A DNA stretch of 64,000 nucleotides from Chryseobacterium suipulveris (GTDB lineage Bacteria > Bacteroidota > Bacteroidia > Flavobacteriales > Weeksellaceae), in NCBI RefSeq assembly GCF_022811685.1, contig NZ_CP094532.1, positions 2,009,501 through 2,073,500 of the forward strand, written 5' to 3'. The position numbers were made by a program, and so were the translations under genes. Shown here piece by piece: positions 16,331-25,267 of this stretch (position 1 is its first letter; every line of letters starts with the position of its first letter). The notes under the pieces are model-generated. The model saw nothing but the letters and a program-made list of their open reading frames with translations. It had not been told where the DNA came from and did not search any database.

Positions 16331-17662
16331 TTGACGTCGAACATTTTCAGAAAACCTTGGAGAAAGAGCCGGACTTCGAACTCGCTTCCGGAAGTTTTTT
16401 CCAGTATCCATGTGCCGAAAGATGCGGGATTCTGTCGGAAACTCTTCGCTTTCGTCGGTCCAGGTTTGATGATTGCCGTCGGTTATATGGATCCCGGAAA
16501 CTGGGCGACAGATATTGCAGGTGGGGCACAATTTGGTTATACCCTGCTTTCCGTAATTCTGATTTCAAATATTTTCGCGATGATTCTTCAGCATCTTTCG
16601 TTGAAATTGGGAATCGTCGCCGAAAGGGATTTGGCGCAAGCTTGCCGCGACCATTTTCATCCGACCACCAATTTTATTCTTTGGATTTTCTGCGAAATTG
16701 CCATCGCCGCTTGTGATTTGGCAGAAGTGATCGGTTCCGCAATTGCGCTGAACCTTCTGTTCGGGATTCCTTTAACTTGGGGAGTTGTGATTACCGTAAT
16801 CGATGTGTTCCTCATATTATTTCTTCAGGCAAAAGGATTCCGCATTATAGAGAGTATCGTCGCAGGATTGATATTGATCATTCTCATCTGTTTCGGTTAC
16901 GAAATAATCCTCAGTAAACCCGATCTTTTCCCGATCCTCCACGGACTTGTCCCACAAAAAGAAGTGGTGACCAATCCCTCAATGCTCTATATCGCCATCG
17001 GAATTTTGGGAGCGACCGTGATGCCGCACAATCTTTATCTACACAGCAGTATCGTACAAACCAGAAATTACGAACGAACCGATTCGGGTAAAAAAGAGGC
17101 GATCAAATTTGCAACCATCGACAGCACACTTTCCCTTTTCCTCGCGTTCTTCATCAATGCTGCCATTCTGATTATTGCAGCAGCGACTTTCCACACCACA
17201 GGAAACCGCGATGTTGCCGATATTCACGATGCCCACAAAATGCTTACCCCAATTCTGGGAACCACTTTCGCAAGTATTTTCTTCGCCATCGCACTACTCG
17301 CTTCCGGACAAAACTCGACACTTACGGGAACTTTAGCCGGACAAATCGTGATGGAAGGATTTCTCAATATTCGCTTAAAACCTTGGTTAAGACGGCTCAT
17401 CACGAGATTAATCGCAGTAATTCCCGCGCTGATCGTCACCATTCTTTACGGTGAAAAAGGCACCACGGAACTTTTGGTTTTGAGCCAGGTGATTCTTTCG
17501 ATGCAGCTGAGTTTTGCGGTAGTTCCTTTGGTAATGTTCACCAATTCCAAACCCAAAATGGGAAGATTTGCCAACAAACTTTGGTTAAAGGTTTTGGCTG
17601 GAATCATCACGGTAATCATTATCATTCTTAATGGAATTCTATTAATCCAGGAACTCTTTTGA
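16331..17662 (+). CDS. mntH: Nramp-family divalent metal transporter
   Basis: This 443-residue integral membrane protein has about 11 membrane segments and the two diagnostic Nramp metal-binding motifs: GYMDPGNWATD in the first segment (near residue 52) and VMPHNLYLHS in the sixth (near 233). Nramp/MntH proteins import Mn2+ or Fe2+ with protons. The start is TTG at 16331; the next in-frame methionine lies inside the first membrane segment, so the upstream TTG is required for an intact protein. The gene stands alone, without visible MntR or Fur genes nearby. Confidence 0.9.
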   Translation: MTSNIFRKPWRKSRTSNSLPEVFSSIHVPKDAGFCRKLFAFVGPGLMIAVGYMDPGNWATDIAGGAQFGYTLLSVILISNIFAMILQHLSLKLGIVAERDLAQACRDHFHPTTNFILWIFCEIAIAACDLAEVIGSAIALNLLFGIPLTWGVVITVIDVFLILFLQAKGFRIIESIVAGLILIILICFGYEIILSKPDLFPILHGLVPQKEVVTNPSMLYIAIGILGATVMPHNLYLHSSIVQTRNYERTDSGKKEAIKFATIDSTLSLFLAFFINAAILIIAAATFHTTGNRDVADIHDAHKMLTPILGTTFASIFFAIALLASGQNSTLTGTLAGQIVMEGFLNIRLKPWLRRLITRLIAVIPALIVTILYGEKGTTELLVLSQVILSMQLSFAVVPLVMFTNSKPKMGRFANKLWLKVLAGIITVIIIILNGILLIQELF

Positions 17663-18073
17663 TTCACTCTTAGTTCTTTTTTCCTACGTAAAGTCACAAG
17701 GAAATGTAAAATTCTTTGATTGCATTTGTCAATAACGCAAAGCCATTTCATTTAGCTAAGAATAAGTTACTACTATTGATCTGTTATTCGATTTTTTTAA
17801 CCGCAAAGACTCTCAATGATTAACTAATTATTTAGATAGCAAAGATGACGAATAAATTCGTTTTAAAGCTTTCGTTTAATCAAATTCGCTTGCGAATGAT
17901 TTCTATGCACTCTAAATATTTTACCTTTTGTCTAAAAACTTTGCGTTTCAGAATAACATTATCGCATTAGTAATTTAATGGTTAAAACAAGGAACTTTAA
18001 ATATACTGCCGAATTGTCCTAAAAAATCCTTTGGCAAAATCTTTGCGAAATGCAGCTTATAAAATGTATGATT
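17663..18073. other. AT-rich intergenic region before grpE
   Basis: No coding region is supported. It holds degenerate repeat-like text (AACCGCAAAGACTCTC near 17800 and the partly complementary AAAACTTTGCGTTTC near 17935), which resembles dispersed repeats common in this group. The grpE promoter should lie at the right end, where CTTTGGCAAAATCTTTGCG occurs shortly before the first ATG. Confidence 0.35.
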
Positions 18074-18613
18074 ATGTCAGAAAACAAGGATTTACACGAA
18101 GAAAACCTGAACCAGGAGCAGGAATTCAACCAAGATAATCAGGAAGAAGTTACCGAAAATGTGACAGCGGAACCTACTGCAGAAGAACTTTTGGCAGAAG
18201 AAAAAGACCGCTACATCCGTCTATTTGCCGAGTTCGAAAACTACAAGAAAAGAACTGCGAAGGAGAAAATGGAGTTCTTCCAGTACGCCAATCAGGATAT
18301 GATGATTTCAATGCTTGACGTTCTCGACGATTTCGAGCGTGCGCTGAAAGAAATTGCAAAAACTGGAAATGAAGCAGATTTGCGAGGCGTGGAACTCATC
18401 TACCAAAAATTCAAAAACAAACTGGGCGAGAAAGGTCTGAAGAAAATGGAAGTGAATCCTGCTGACGATTTCGACGTGGATTTCCATGAAGCAGTGACCC
18501 AAATTCCAGCGCCATCACCTGAACTGAAAGGTAAAATCGTAGATGTAATCGAAACCGGATATACCTTAAACGACAAGGTAATCCGCTTTGCCAAAGTAGT
18601 TACAGGAAGTTAA
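18074..18613 (+). CDS. grpE: GrpE nucleotide exchange factor
   Basis: GrpE releases ADP from DnaK and works with DnaJ, encoded 72 bp downstream. The N-terminal 45 residues are acidic and disordered. A long coiled coil (about 45-90) contains AEFENYKKRTAKE, and the C-terminal beta domain has the VDFHEAVTQIP pattern and ends in VIRFAKVVTGS. I chose the ATG at 18074 (MSENKDLHEEN). An ATG at 18050 would add MQLIKCMI, which is unlike GrpE, although it lies four bases after a CTTTG box and could be a leaderless start. About 179 residues is normal. Confidence 0.92.
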   Translation: MSENKDLHEENLNQEQEFNQDNQEEVTENVTAEPTAEELLAEEKDRYIRLFAEFENYKKRTAKEKMEFFQYANQDMMISMLDVLDDFERALKEIAKTGNEADLRGVELIYQKFKNKLGEKGLKKMEVNPADDFDVDFHEAVTQIPAPSPELKGKIVDVIETGYTLNDKVIRFAKVVTGS

Positions 18614-18684
18614 GAAACTCAATCGCGAAAGAACTTTGCCGACATTGGTGAAGTTTTTATGCATCAATAATTTCAAGAAAAGGG

Positions 18685-19797
18685 ATGTCAAAAAGAGACT
18701 ATTATGAAGTGCTGGAAGTTTCCAAAAGCGCTTCAGCCGAAGAAATAAAAAAGGCCTATAGAAAAATGGCCTTAAAATACCACCCGGATAAAAATCCAGG
18801 CGACACTGTAGCTGAAGAAAAATTCAAGGAAGCTGCAGAAGCTTACGAGGTTTTGAGCGACGGCAACAAACGCGCAAGGTACGACCAATTCGGACACGCC
18901 GGAATGGGCGGAAACGGCGGTTTCGGTGCTGGCGGAATGAATATGGAGGATATTTTCGCACAGTTCGGAAATATTTTTGGCGGCCATTTCGGCGGCGGTT
19001 TTGGCGGTTTCGGTGGAGCGCAAACCCAGCAACTCAGAGGAAGCAATCTTCGGGTAAGAATCAAGCTCAACCTTGAGGAAATGGTGAACGGAACCCAGAA
19101 AACCATCAAGGTTAAAAAACTGAAACTCGCTCCAGGCACAACCTCAAGAACTTGTTCGGCCTGTAACGGAAGCGGAGTCCAGATCAAAGTGATGAACACG
19201 ATGTTTGGACAGATGCAATCGCAGACTCACTGCGGAACTTGCCAAGGAATCGGGAAAGTTGCCGACAAAATCCCTGCAGGCGCCAATTCGCAAGGTTTGA
19301 TTAAGGAGGATGAGGAAGTAACTATCAATATTCCTGCAGGAGCGAGAGACGGAATCCAGCTGAATGTGCGCGGAAAAGGCAACGACGCTCCTTTCGGCGG
19401 AAATCCTGGAGATTTGCTTGTGGTGGTTGAGGAAGAAGTGGACAACACCATCAAGCGTGAAGGCGACAACCTGCATCAGGAACTCTATATTTCCTTTGCG
19501 GAAGCAGCTTTGGGAACACAGAAAGAAATCCCGACCGTCGGTGGAAAAGTAAAAATCAAGGTCGATGCAGGAACACAGTCCGGAAAAATCCTTCGGCTTT
19601 CGGGAAAAGGTTTACCGAGTATCGACAGTTACGGAAAAGGCGATATGTTCGTGCACATCAATGTTTGGACGCCGCTAAACCTGTCTCCTGAACAGAAACA
19701 GTTTTTTGAAAGCCAGCTTGAAAACGGAGCGATGGTCGCAGAACCGTCGGGTAAGGAAAAAACTTTTTTCGACAAGGTCAGAGATTTGTTTAATTGA
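18685..19797 (+). CDS. dnaJ: DnaJ co-chaperone with only one zinc-site motif pair
   Basis: This 370-residue type I-like J protein has a J domain (1-70) with the HPD tripeptide in YHPDKNPGD, a Gly/Phe-rich linker (about 73-112), and two C-terminal client-binding domains. The cysteine-rich region has only two CxxCxGxG motifs, CSACNGSG and CGTCQGIG. The positions of motifs one and four read PGTTSRTC and IPAGANSQG, so one of the usual two zinc centres is absent. From memory other flavobacterial DnaJ proteins share this. The protein presents clients to DnaK. It pairs with grpE and ends at a hairpin terminator. Confidence 0.92.
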   Translation: MSKRDYYEVLEVSKSASAEEIKKAYRKMALKYHPDKNPGDTVAEEKFKEAAEAYEVLSDGNKRARYDQFGHAGMGGNGGFGAGGMNMEDIFAQFGNIFGGHFGGGFGGFGGAQTQQLRGSNLRVRIKLNLEEMVNGTQKTIKVKKLKLAPGTTSRTCSACNGSGVQIKVMNTMFGQMQSQTHCGTCQGIGKVADKIPAGANSQGLIKEDEEVTINIPAGARDGIQLNVRGKGNDAPFGGNPGDLLVVVEEEVDNTIKREGDNLHQELYISFAEAALGTQKEIPTVGGKVKIKVDAGTQSGKILRLSGKGLPSIDSYGKGDMFVHINVWTPLNLSPEQKQFFESQLENGAMVAEPSGKEKTFFDKVRDLFN

Positions 19798-19820
19798 ATA
19801 ACTGAAAAAATTAAGAATAT

Positions 19821-19849
19821 GGGAGCTTCGTAATGGAGCTCTTTTTTTG
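19821..19849 (+). terminator. Terminator of grpE-dnaJ
   Basis: GGGAGCT pairs with AGCTCTT (five Watson-Crick pairs plus two G-T) around a nine-base loop, followed by TTTTTTT. It lies about 24 bp after the dnaJ stop. Confidence 0.7.
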
Positions 19850-20212
19850 TTTACTAATTTGCTCGTCCGCTCTTATTGGTTTTTTTCTAACACACTTTTT
19901 TGTATCACAAAGTTCCCGAAGTATTTTCACAAAGGACACAAAGTGTACGCAGCTTTTACACAAAGCTATTTCTTACAAAAAAATAAATTCCAAAAACAAA
20001 GATTGAGCGCAACACACCCATTTAATAAAATATTCACAAACAAAAACAAAATAAATTCGATAATTTTAAATTATTTTATAACTTTACTGATAAATTAACA
20101 AAAAAAACAATCATGAAAAACAACTATTCGACTCATTCAACCGCAAAACAGGAAGATAATTATCTGAGCAATTACTCAAAATCCCGAAAATTGTTTGGGA
20201 TCCGAAATCGCG

Positions 20213-20290
20213 TGAGCGATGGTAGCGGAAATCCTTTTTGTTTTTGGCCAGGAAAAGGAAGGGGAAACAAAAAGATTGCAGCGGACGTAG
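20213..20290. repeat. Dispersed flavobacterial hairpin element between convergent genes
   Basis: The core is TAGCGGAAATC, then CTTTTTGTTT (20234-20243) and its perfect complement AAACAAAAAG (20265-20274), then ATTGCAGCGGA. The blocks GTAGCGGAAATCC and GATTGCAGCGGA flank the stem symmetrically. I recognise this layout from intergenic regions of many flavobacterial genomes. It lies between dnaJ and the convergent dedA gene and may act as a bidirectional terminator or structured RNA. An open frame of 102 codons runs through it (20113-20421) but looks accidental. The upstream DNA (19850-20110) holds several CACAAAG repeats and nothing coding that I can support. Confidence 0.5.
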
Positions 20291-20374
20291 CGACCCGAGG
20301 TGCTGGTTTTGCGGAAGCGAGGGACACGCCCAAAAAAAAGCAACCTTATTCAGATTGCTTGGTATTGATCAGGA

Positions 20375-21055
20375 TTACTCCTCGGTTTTTGGTTCCTCTT
20401 TTTTCCCGAAGAAAAATTTGATGATGATCGGCAATGTCGTGATCAGTACGATGATGATGATGATCAATTCGAGGTGGGCTTTAAGCTCGATCCCGAACTG
20501 GTTTCTGAAGAGCGAGTCGAGATAGTGGCCTGCGAAAATCAGCGAGAACGACCACAGAAATGCACCGATAATATTGTCGATGAGGAATCTGCCTTTGTCC
20601 ATTTTCACAATTCCTGCAACGATGGGCGTAAAAGTTCGCACAATCGGGAGAAATCTCGCCATAATCACCGCAAGCGCGCCGTGCTGCTCAAAAAAATCGT
20701 GTGCCTGATAAAGATATTTCTTTTTGAAAAGGAAGGAATCCTCTCTTTTGTAGAGCGCGGGTCCCGTTTTGCGGCCGAACCAGTAACCGACCTCGTTTCC
20801 GATGATTGCAGCGATTGCAACGCAGGTCGCCAAAATTGCAGTATCAAGAAAATCGCTTCCTGTTGAACCAAAGGTTTCGTTGATCAGCTCCACCGCGTAA
20901 ATCCCTGAAACGAAAAGAAGACTGTCGCCGGGAAGAAAGAATCCCACAAATAAACCGGTTTCTGCGAAAACTATAAATAAAATGAGCCAGAAACCGCCCA
21001 TCTTAATGTAAAATTCAGGATTGAGTAAATCCTTCCAACTCTCGAAATGTTCCAT
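20375..21055 (-). CDS. DedA-family membrane protein
   Basis: This 226-residue membrane protein has the DedA/VTT domain features: AETGLFVGFFLPGDSLLF near residue 30, NEVGYWFGRKTGP near 86, and RFLPIVRTFTPIVAG near 135 with the conserved arginine in a re-entrant region. DedA proteins are lipid scramblases or flippases, for example for undecaprenyl phosphate, and support envelope homeostasis. TATCTTTG (21061-21068 on the minus strand) matches the -7 consensus and ends five bases before the ATG, so the leader should be very short. It is convergent with dnaJ. Confidence 0.9.
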   Translation of the reverse strand: MEHFESWKDLLNPEFYIKMGGFWLILFIVFAETGLFVGFFLPGDSLLFVSGIYAVELINETFGSTGSDFLDTAILATCVAIAAIIGNEVGYWFGRKTGPALYKREDSFLFKKKYLYQAHDFFEQHGALAVIMARFLPIVRTFTPIVAGIVKMDKGRFLIDNIIGAFLWSFSLIFAGHYLDSLFRNQFGIELKAHLELIIIIIVLITTLPIIIKFFFGKKEEPKTEE

Positions 21056-21102
21056 ATCGGCAAAGATATGAAAAGCGCTGTTTTTTAAGGAAAAACTATT
21101 TG

Positions 21103-22086
21103 TTAAAATTTCGTAAAGTTGGTGTTTCCTTTTTGTAAAACCGAGATTCTTTCGTCCTTTCCGTCATGTTTCCAACCGGGCGCCTTGAAGATGTAGGATA
21201 ATTTCGATTTCAGGTCGGGCGCGTTTTTCACGTCTTTCACCATATTCCCAAATTCATCAAAAACGATATGGAAAACGTTGTAGGTACTGATATTGTGCAG
21301 AATTCCGTAATCGTGCTTCGTTGATTTTTCCGCTTGATACGTTCCGAAAAGATGGTCCCAAATCATTAGGATCCCACCGTAGTTCTTGTCGAGTTCCTCA
21401 ATCTGTCTTGAATGATGGACACGGTGATTGGACGGCGAATTGAAAATCCTGTCGAACCAGCCGAGTTTTCCGATCGCGTCGGTATGCGGCCAGAACTGAA
21501 AGATCAGGTTAAACTGATGCATCATCGCAATCATCAACGGATGAAAACCAAGGATCACAAACGGAATGTACCAAATATCGCGGTAAATAATTTCGAACCA
21601 ACCCTGCCTTAAAGCAATCGCAAAACTGAGATGCTTCGCCGAATGGTGATTGACGTGACCTGTCCAGAACAAACGAACTTTATGACTCAACCGATGGTGC
21701 CAGTAAAAACCGAAATCCTGAACAATCATGACCAAAATCCAAAGCCACCAATGCTCGAGATTCCATTGCAGAGAAAGCAGGTTCGATAAATCACCGACCG
21801 CAAAAAGATCAGTCAGCCGAAAGTTATTGTAAAACCAAAAGAAGTACGAAAGCGAAACCGCCTTCATCCCAAAATCGAGGAAAACCGCACCCAAACCAAG
21901 ACCGATGCTGGAAAGCTCATCCTTAATCAGTTTTTTCGTGAAAAGTTTCTGCGGAATCTGATACAGCAAACTTTCCCCAAGGATCAGGAGGATGAACCCG
22001 GGAATAAAATACGTGACCGGATCTGTAAAATCCAGCGGACTGAACAAACCGAGACCGTTGAAAAACTGGGTGATCTGAGTTTCCAT
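21103..22086 (-). CDS. Sterol desaturase / fatty acid hydroxylase family protein
   Basis: This 327-residue membrane protein has several hydrophobic segments and the histidine boxes of the di-iron FA hydroxylase superfamily: WHHRLSHKVRLFW near 130, GHVNHHSAKHLSF near 143 and NHRVHHSRQIEELD near 220. The family uses O2 to hydroxylate or desaturate lipids; the substrate cannot be told from sequence. It is transcribed in the same direction as dedA, whose start lies 47 bp beyond its end. ATG start at 22086. Confidence 0.85.
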   Translation of the reverse strand: METQITQFFNGLGLFSPLDFTDPVTYFIPGFILLILGESLLYQIPQKLFTKKLIKDELSSIGLGLGAVFLDFGMKAVSLSYFFWFYNNFRLTDLFAVGDLSNLLSLQWNLEHWWLWILVMIVQDFGFYWHHRLSHKVRLFWTGHVNHHSAKHLSFAIALRQGWFEIIYRDIWYIPFVILGFHPLMIAMMHQFNLIFQFWPHTDAIGKLGWFDRIFNSPSNHRVHHSRQIEELDKNYGGILMIWDHLFGTYQAEKSTKHDYGILHNISTYNVFHIVFDEFGNMVKDVKNAPDLKSKLSYIFKAPGWKHDGKDERISVLQKGNTNFTKF

Positions 22087-22130
22087 TCGGGAGATGATTG
22101 CGGTTGCTAATTTAGGTTTTTAAAAATACT

Positions 22131-22375
22131 AAAAAAGTTGCCACGAATGCACGAATAAAATTACTGCACTCAGTTCGTCTAATCTGCGATTTCGGGTAGT
22201 GAAAAAAGGCGATCTCTAAAAAACGCAAAGCTTTCTGCTTTATGCTAAGGTTGCAAAGTTTTATTCGCCAAAGGCGAATGGATGAAGCGACTTATCTGCG
22301 CAATCTCTGAAAACTGCGAGAGAAAAAAAAGTTGCCACGAATGCACGAATCAAAATCATTCGTGTATTAGTGGCT
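22131..22375. repeat. Pair of GTTGCCACGAATGCACGAAT repeats, one forming a hairpin
   Basis: AAAAAAGTTGCCACGAATGCACGAAT is present at 22131-22156 and 22325-22350. The second copy is followed by a near-perfect inverse (ATTCGTGTATTAGTGGC), giving a 17-bp stem with two mismatches and a 7-base loop. A weaker relative, CGCCACTAATGCACGAA, lies near 25119. The whole gap 22087-22432 has no coding region that I can support. These look like dispersed repeats spread in this genome. Confidence 0.6.
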
Positions 22376-22432
22376 GATAAATCTTAAATAAGAGATTGTC
22401 GCGTCTTTCGTTCCTCTCTCCTCGCGATGACC

Positions 22433-23545
22433 TTACAATTCAAAGTCATCCTCCGAAACCGCCGTTCCATCCGCCATCAGGAAAGCTTTCAGAAACGGCG
22501 TGAGATCACCGTTCATCACTCCGTCCACATCCGAAGTTTCGTAGCCAGAACGCACGTCTTTCACGAGTTTGTAGGGATGCATCACGTAATTTCGGATTTG
22601 GCTTCCCCACTCGATTTTCATTTTTCCTGCCTCGATTTCGTTTCTTGCTTTCATCCTTTCCTCCAATTCGATTTCGTAAAGCCGCGAACGGAGGAGCTGC
22701 ATCGCCTTCTCCTTATTCTGAAGCTGCGAACGGCTCTCCGAGTTTTCAATGATGATTCCGGTCGGTGCGTGACGAAGACGAACTGCGGTTTCTACCTTGT
22801 TCACGTTTTGTCCACCCGCTCCTGAACTCCGCATCGTTTCAAAAGAAATATCTGCAGGATTGATATTGATCTCAATGGTATCGTCAACCAACGGATACAC
22901 ATAAACCGAAACAAAACTCGTGTGTCTTTTAGCATTCGAGTCAAACGGCGAGATTCTCACCAAACGATGCACTCCATTTTCACCGCGCAGATAACCGAAC
23001 GCAAATTCGCCGTCGATTTCGAGCGTCACGGTTTTCACCCCCGCTACATCGCCTTCCTGGAAATTCAGTTCACGCAGTTTGTAGCCCTGCTTTTCCGCCC
23101 ACATCGAGTACATCCGCATCAGCATTGAAGCCCAGTCGCAACTCTCGGTTCCACCCGCTCCTGCCGTGATTTGCAGTACTGCAGAAAGTTCGTCGCCCTC
23201 GTTTGACAGCATATTTTTAAACTCCAGATCCTCGATTTTTTCCAACAGAACGGGAAACGCTTGCTCTAGTTCCTTTTCCGAATCGGGATCTTCTTTGGCG
23301 AAATCCATCAAAACCTGGACATCCTCAAAACGTGAAAAAATCTCCTCATAATCATCCACCCACTTTTTCTTGGAGCGGAGCTGCTTCATAAAGGATTCTG
23401 CCTCTTTGGGATTGTCCCAAAATTCGGGTGCCGCCGTTTTTTCCTCGTCGTTGGCAATTTCGATCTTCTTTTTCTCGATCTGCAGGAATTTATACAGGTC
23501 GGCAATTCTGGACTGCGCGTCTTTGATTTGGTCGCTGTTAATCAT
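22433..23545 (-). CDS. prfB: Peptide chain release factor 2
   Basis: RF2 terminates translation at UGA and UAA. The 370-residue protein has the GGQ peptidyl-hydrolysis motif in [13 protein letters not shown] near 246 and the stop-recognition tripeptide SPF in [15 protein letters not shown] near 199. The N-terminal helices run uninterrupted from ATG 23545 ([14 protein letters not shown]). The usual in-frame UGA with a +1 shift site found in many prfB genes is absent, so this copy lacks frameshift autoregulation. The -7 box TATTTTTG lies four bases before the ATG. Confidence 0.94.
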   Translation of the reverse strand: MINSDQIKDAQSRIADLYKFLQIEKKKIEIANDEEKTAAPEFWDNPKEAESFMKQLRSKKKWVDDYEEIFSRFEDVQVLMDFAKEDPDSEKELEQAFPVLLEKIEDLEFKNMLSNEGDELSAVLQITAGAGGTESCDWASMLMRMYSMWAEKQGYKLRELNFQEGDVAGVKTVTLEIDGEFAFGYLRGENGVHRLVRISPFDSNAKRHTSFVSVYVYPLVDDTIEININPADISFETMRSSGAGGQNVNKVETAVRLRHAPTGIIIENSESRSQLQNKEKAMQLLRSRLYEIELEERMKARNEIEAGKMKIEWGSQIRNYVMHPYKLVKDVRSGYETSDVDGVMNGDLTPFLKAFLMADGTAVSEDDFEL

Positions 23546-23549
23546 TCTG

Positions 23550-23557
23550 CAAAAATA
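23550..23557 (-). promoter_or_regulatory. TATTTTTG -7 box four bases before the prfB start codon
   Basis: On the minus strand TATTTTTG is followed by CAGA and then the ATG of prfB. It matches TAnnTTTG and predicts a transcript that starts at, or within a base or two of, the start codon. Confidence 0.5.
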
Positions 23558-23761
23558 AGTTAATTTGAAAATGTGGCAATTTGATAATTTGGAAATTTGA
23601 CGTTTGTGTGTTTAGGGTAAGAAGGTCTAAATTTATTCTAAAAGTTCAATGTTTCCTTCTTTCCTTCAAGACCTGCAAGCTCAATATGATCTTAAGTTAT
23701 TGAATTTAAGAAATATCACAGAAAATGGGAAGGTTTTGTGGAATGCTTAAAGCTTCCTTAA

Positions 23762-24868
23762 TCAAATCAGTTCCGCCACAATTTCCCCGATTTTGGGAGC
23801 AAGCGCAACTCCCATTCCCGAAAGTCGAACCGCACAGATTTTCCGCTGAGAAAGTTTTTCCACAATCGGCGACTTCTCCGCTCCCATCGCCATAATCCCG
23901 CTCCATCGGTTGGTAATCGTGAAATCCTGAGTGGGTAGAATTACCTTCCTCAAAAAATCTTCGAGATGGTTCTGAATATTATCGGAAGTGGACATCTCTC
24001 CCGTTTCTTCACCTTTAAAGTCGAGATTTCTCGCACCTCCCAAAAGAACTCGGTTTCCCAGATTTCTGAAATAATAGAACCCTTCATCGTAATGAAAAGT
24101 TCCGTTTAACTTTAAATGTTCAATGGGATCGGTCAGTAGGATTTGTCCGCGAGCTGGAACCAAATCAATTTCCGGGAGCAAATCTTTGGCAAAAGCATTG
24201 GTCGCAATGACGAGTTTTTCCGCCTCAATCTCGAAATTGCAAGTTTTTACTTTCGCACTGTTTTCATCTTCCGACAGTTCGGAAATTTCGGTTCCAAACA
24301 GAAATTCAACCCCAAGATTCTGACATTTTTCTAAAAGCTTGCTCAATAACTTTCCCGAATGGAGCGCACCTTCCAATGGATTTTCAATCAAGTATTTTGA
24401 ATTTCCCAATCCAAATTCATCAATTTTTTTCTGGTTTAATGAATAGGTTTTCTCCAATCCTGTCACGGTTTTCAGGTGTTCGTTTACTACATCGATTTTC
24501 GACAGAGCAGCATCATCATTCAAAATTTCATAACCGCCACACATTTCGAAATCAATTTCGGAATGATCAAAAGTGTGCTGAATCTTCTTTAAACCCTCAA
24601 AACGCATTTTGACCAGCTCCAAAGTTTTTTCCCAACCCATTTTTTCGGAATCGGCGATCACTTCGGTCAAACTCCCAAAACACGCAAAACCTGCATTTCT
24701 CGTGGAAGCACCTGTAGGAACCGAATTGCGCTCGATCACCAAAACCGATTTATGCGGAAATTCTTCCTTAATCGCGACCGCGCTCCACAAACCCGTGAAA
24801 CCTGCTCCGATAATGATGATGTCGCGCTTTCTGTAAAAAGTCTGGAGTTCCCAAATGCTTGGATTCAT
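23762..24868 (-). CDS. FAD-dependent oxidoreductase (DAO / glycine oxidase-like)
   Basis: This 368-residue protein has an N-terminal Rossmann dinucleotide motif IIIGAGFTGLWSA (about 18-30), a second conserved FAD segment GASTRNAGFACFG near 53-65, and a C-terminal RLSGMGVALAPKIGEIVA that closes the FAD site. These define the D-amino acid oxidase/GlpO superfamily, whose members oxidise amines such as glycine or sarcosine with O2. The true substrate is not clear. It stands alone, between prfB and the glycogen genes. Confidence 0.8.
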   Translation of the reverse strand: MNPSIWELQTFYRKRDIIIIGAGFTGLWSAVAIKEEFPHKSVLVIERNSVPTGASTRNAGFACFGSLTEVIADSEKMGWEKTLELVKMRFEGLKKIQHTFDHSEIDFEMCGGYEILNDDAALSKIDVVNEHLKTVTGLEKTYSLNQKKIDEFGLGNSKYLIENPLEGALHSGKLLSKLLEKCQNLGVEFLFGTEISELSEDENSAKVKTCNFEIEAEKLVIATNAFAKDLLPEIDLVPARGQILLTDPIEHLKLNGTFHYDEGFYYFRNLGNRVLLGGARNLDFKGEETGEMSTSDNIQNHLEDFLRKVILPTQDFTITNRWSGIMAMGAEKSPIVEKLSQRKICAVRLSGMGVALAPKIGEIVAELI

Positions 24869-25184
24869 TGCTTTTTATTTTGATTAAAAGTAGGGAATTT
24901 TCCTGATTTGGAGGTGAATTGCAGAAAAGTTATTTTCTCCACAGCAAAGTTTTTGTGAATATTTATCTGATGTTGAAATGTTGTATTGCGGAGTATACTC
25001 GAAACTGTTTAAGTTTTGGCTAAAGCCAGTTGGAGATGTTGATAATTATCCACGGCTTAAAAGCCGTGGCAATTGATATAAAAGCCGTGGCAAATGATTA
25101 GGTAACTGCAAAGAAAAAGCGCCACTAATGCACGAAAAAAAAACATTCGTAAATTCGGGACGAAAAAATATTTGCAGCCAATGC
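24869..25184. repeat. Non-coding stretch with palindromic GCCGTGG repeats
   Basis: CCACGGCTT AA AAGCCGTGG (25050-25069) is a perfect 9-bp inverted repeat, and AAAGCCGTGGCAA recurs at 25081-25093. TTGGCTAAAGCCAG near 25018 is another small palindrome. A relative of the GCCACGAATGCACGAA repeat follows near 25119. No gene is supported here. Confidence 0.5.
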
Positions 25185-25218
25185 AAAAAAAAAGGACCCA
25201 CTTTTTTTTAGTGAGCCC
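25185..25218 (-). terminator. Terminator of the glycogen phosphorylase-like gene
   Basis: Read on the minus strand, GGGCTCACT pairs with AGTGGGTCC over nine base pairs (two G-T), with an A-rich loop, followed by nine T residues. It lies 50 bp after the stop codon at 25268. Confidence 0.8.
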
Positions 25219-25267
25219 CTCTATTTTTTGTGGAAAGATCGCGATCTGTCCGCATATACGGAAATGC

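Noticed and set aside
20113..20421. 102-codon plus-strand frame after dnaJ
   Set aside because: Most of it is a translation of the hairpin element and of the complement of the dedA end. Composition is not protein-like beyond the first 25 codons. A tiny real gene at its start cannot be fully excluded.
22433..23545. Programmed +1 frameshift in prfB
   Set aside because: The N-terminal region is open in one frame and no CTTTGA-type site is present.
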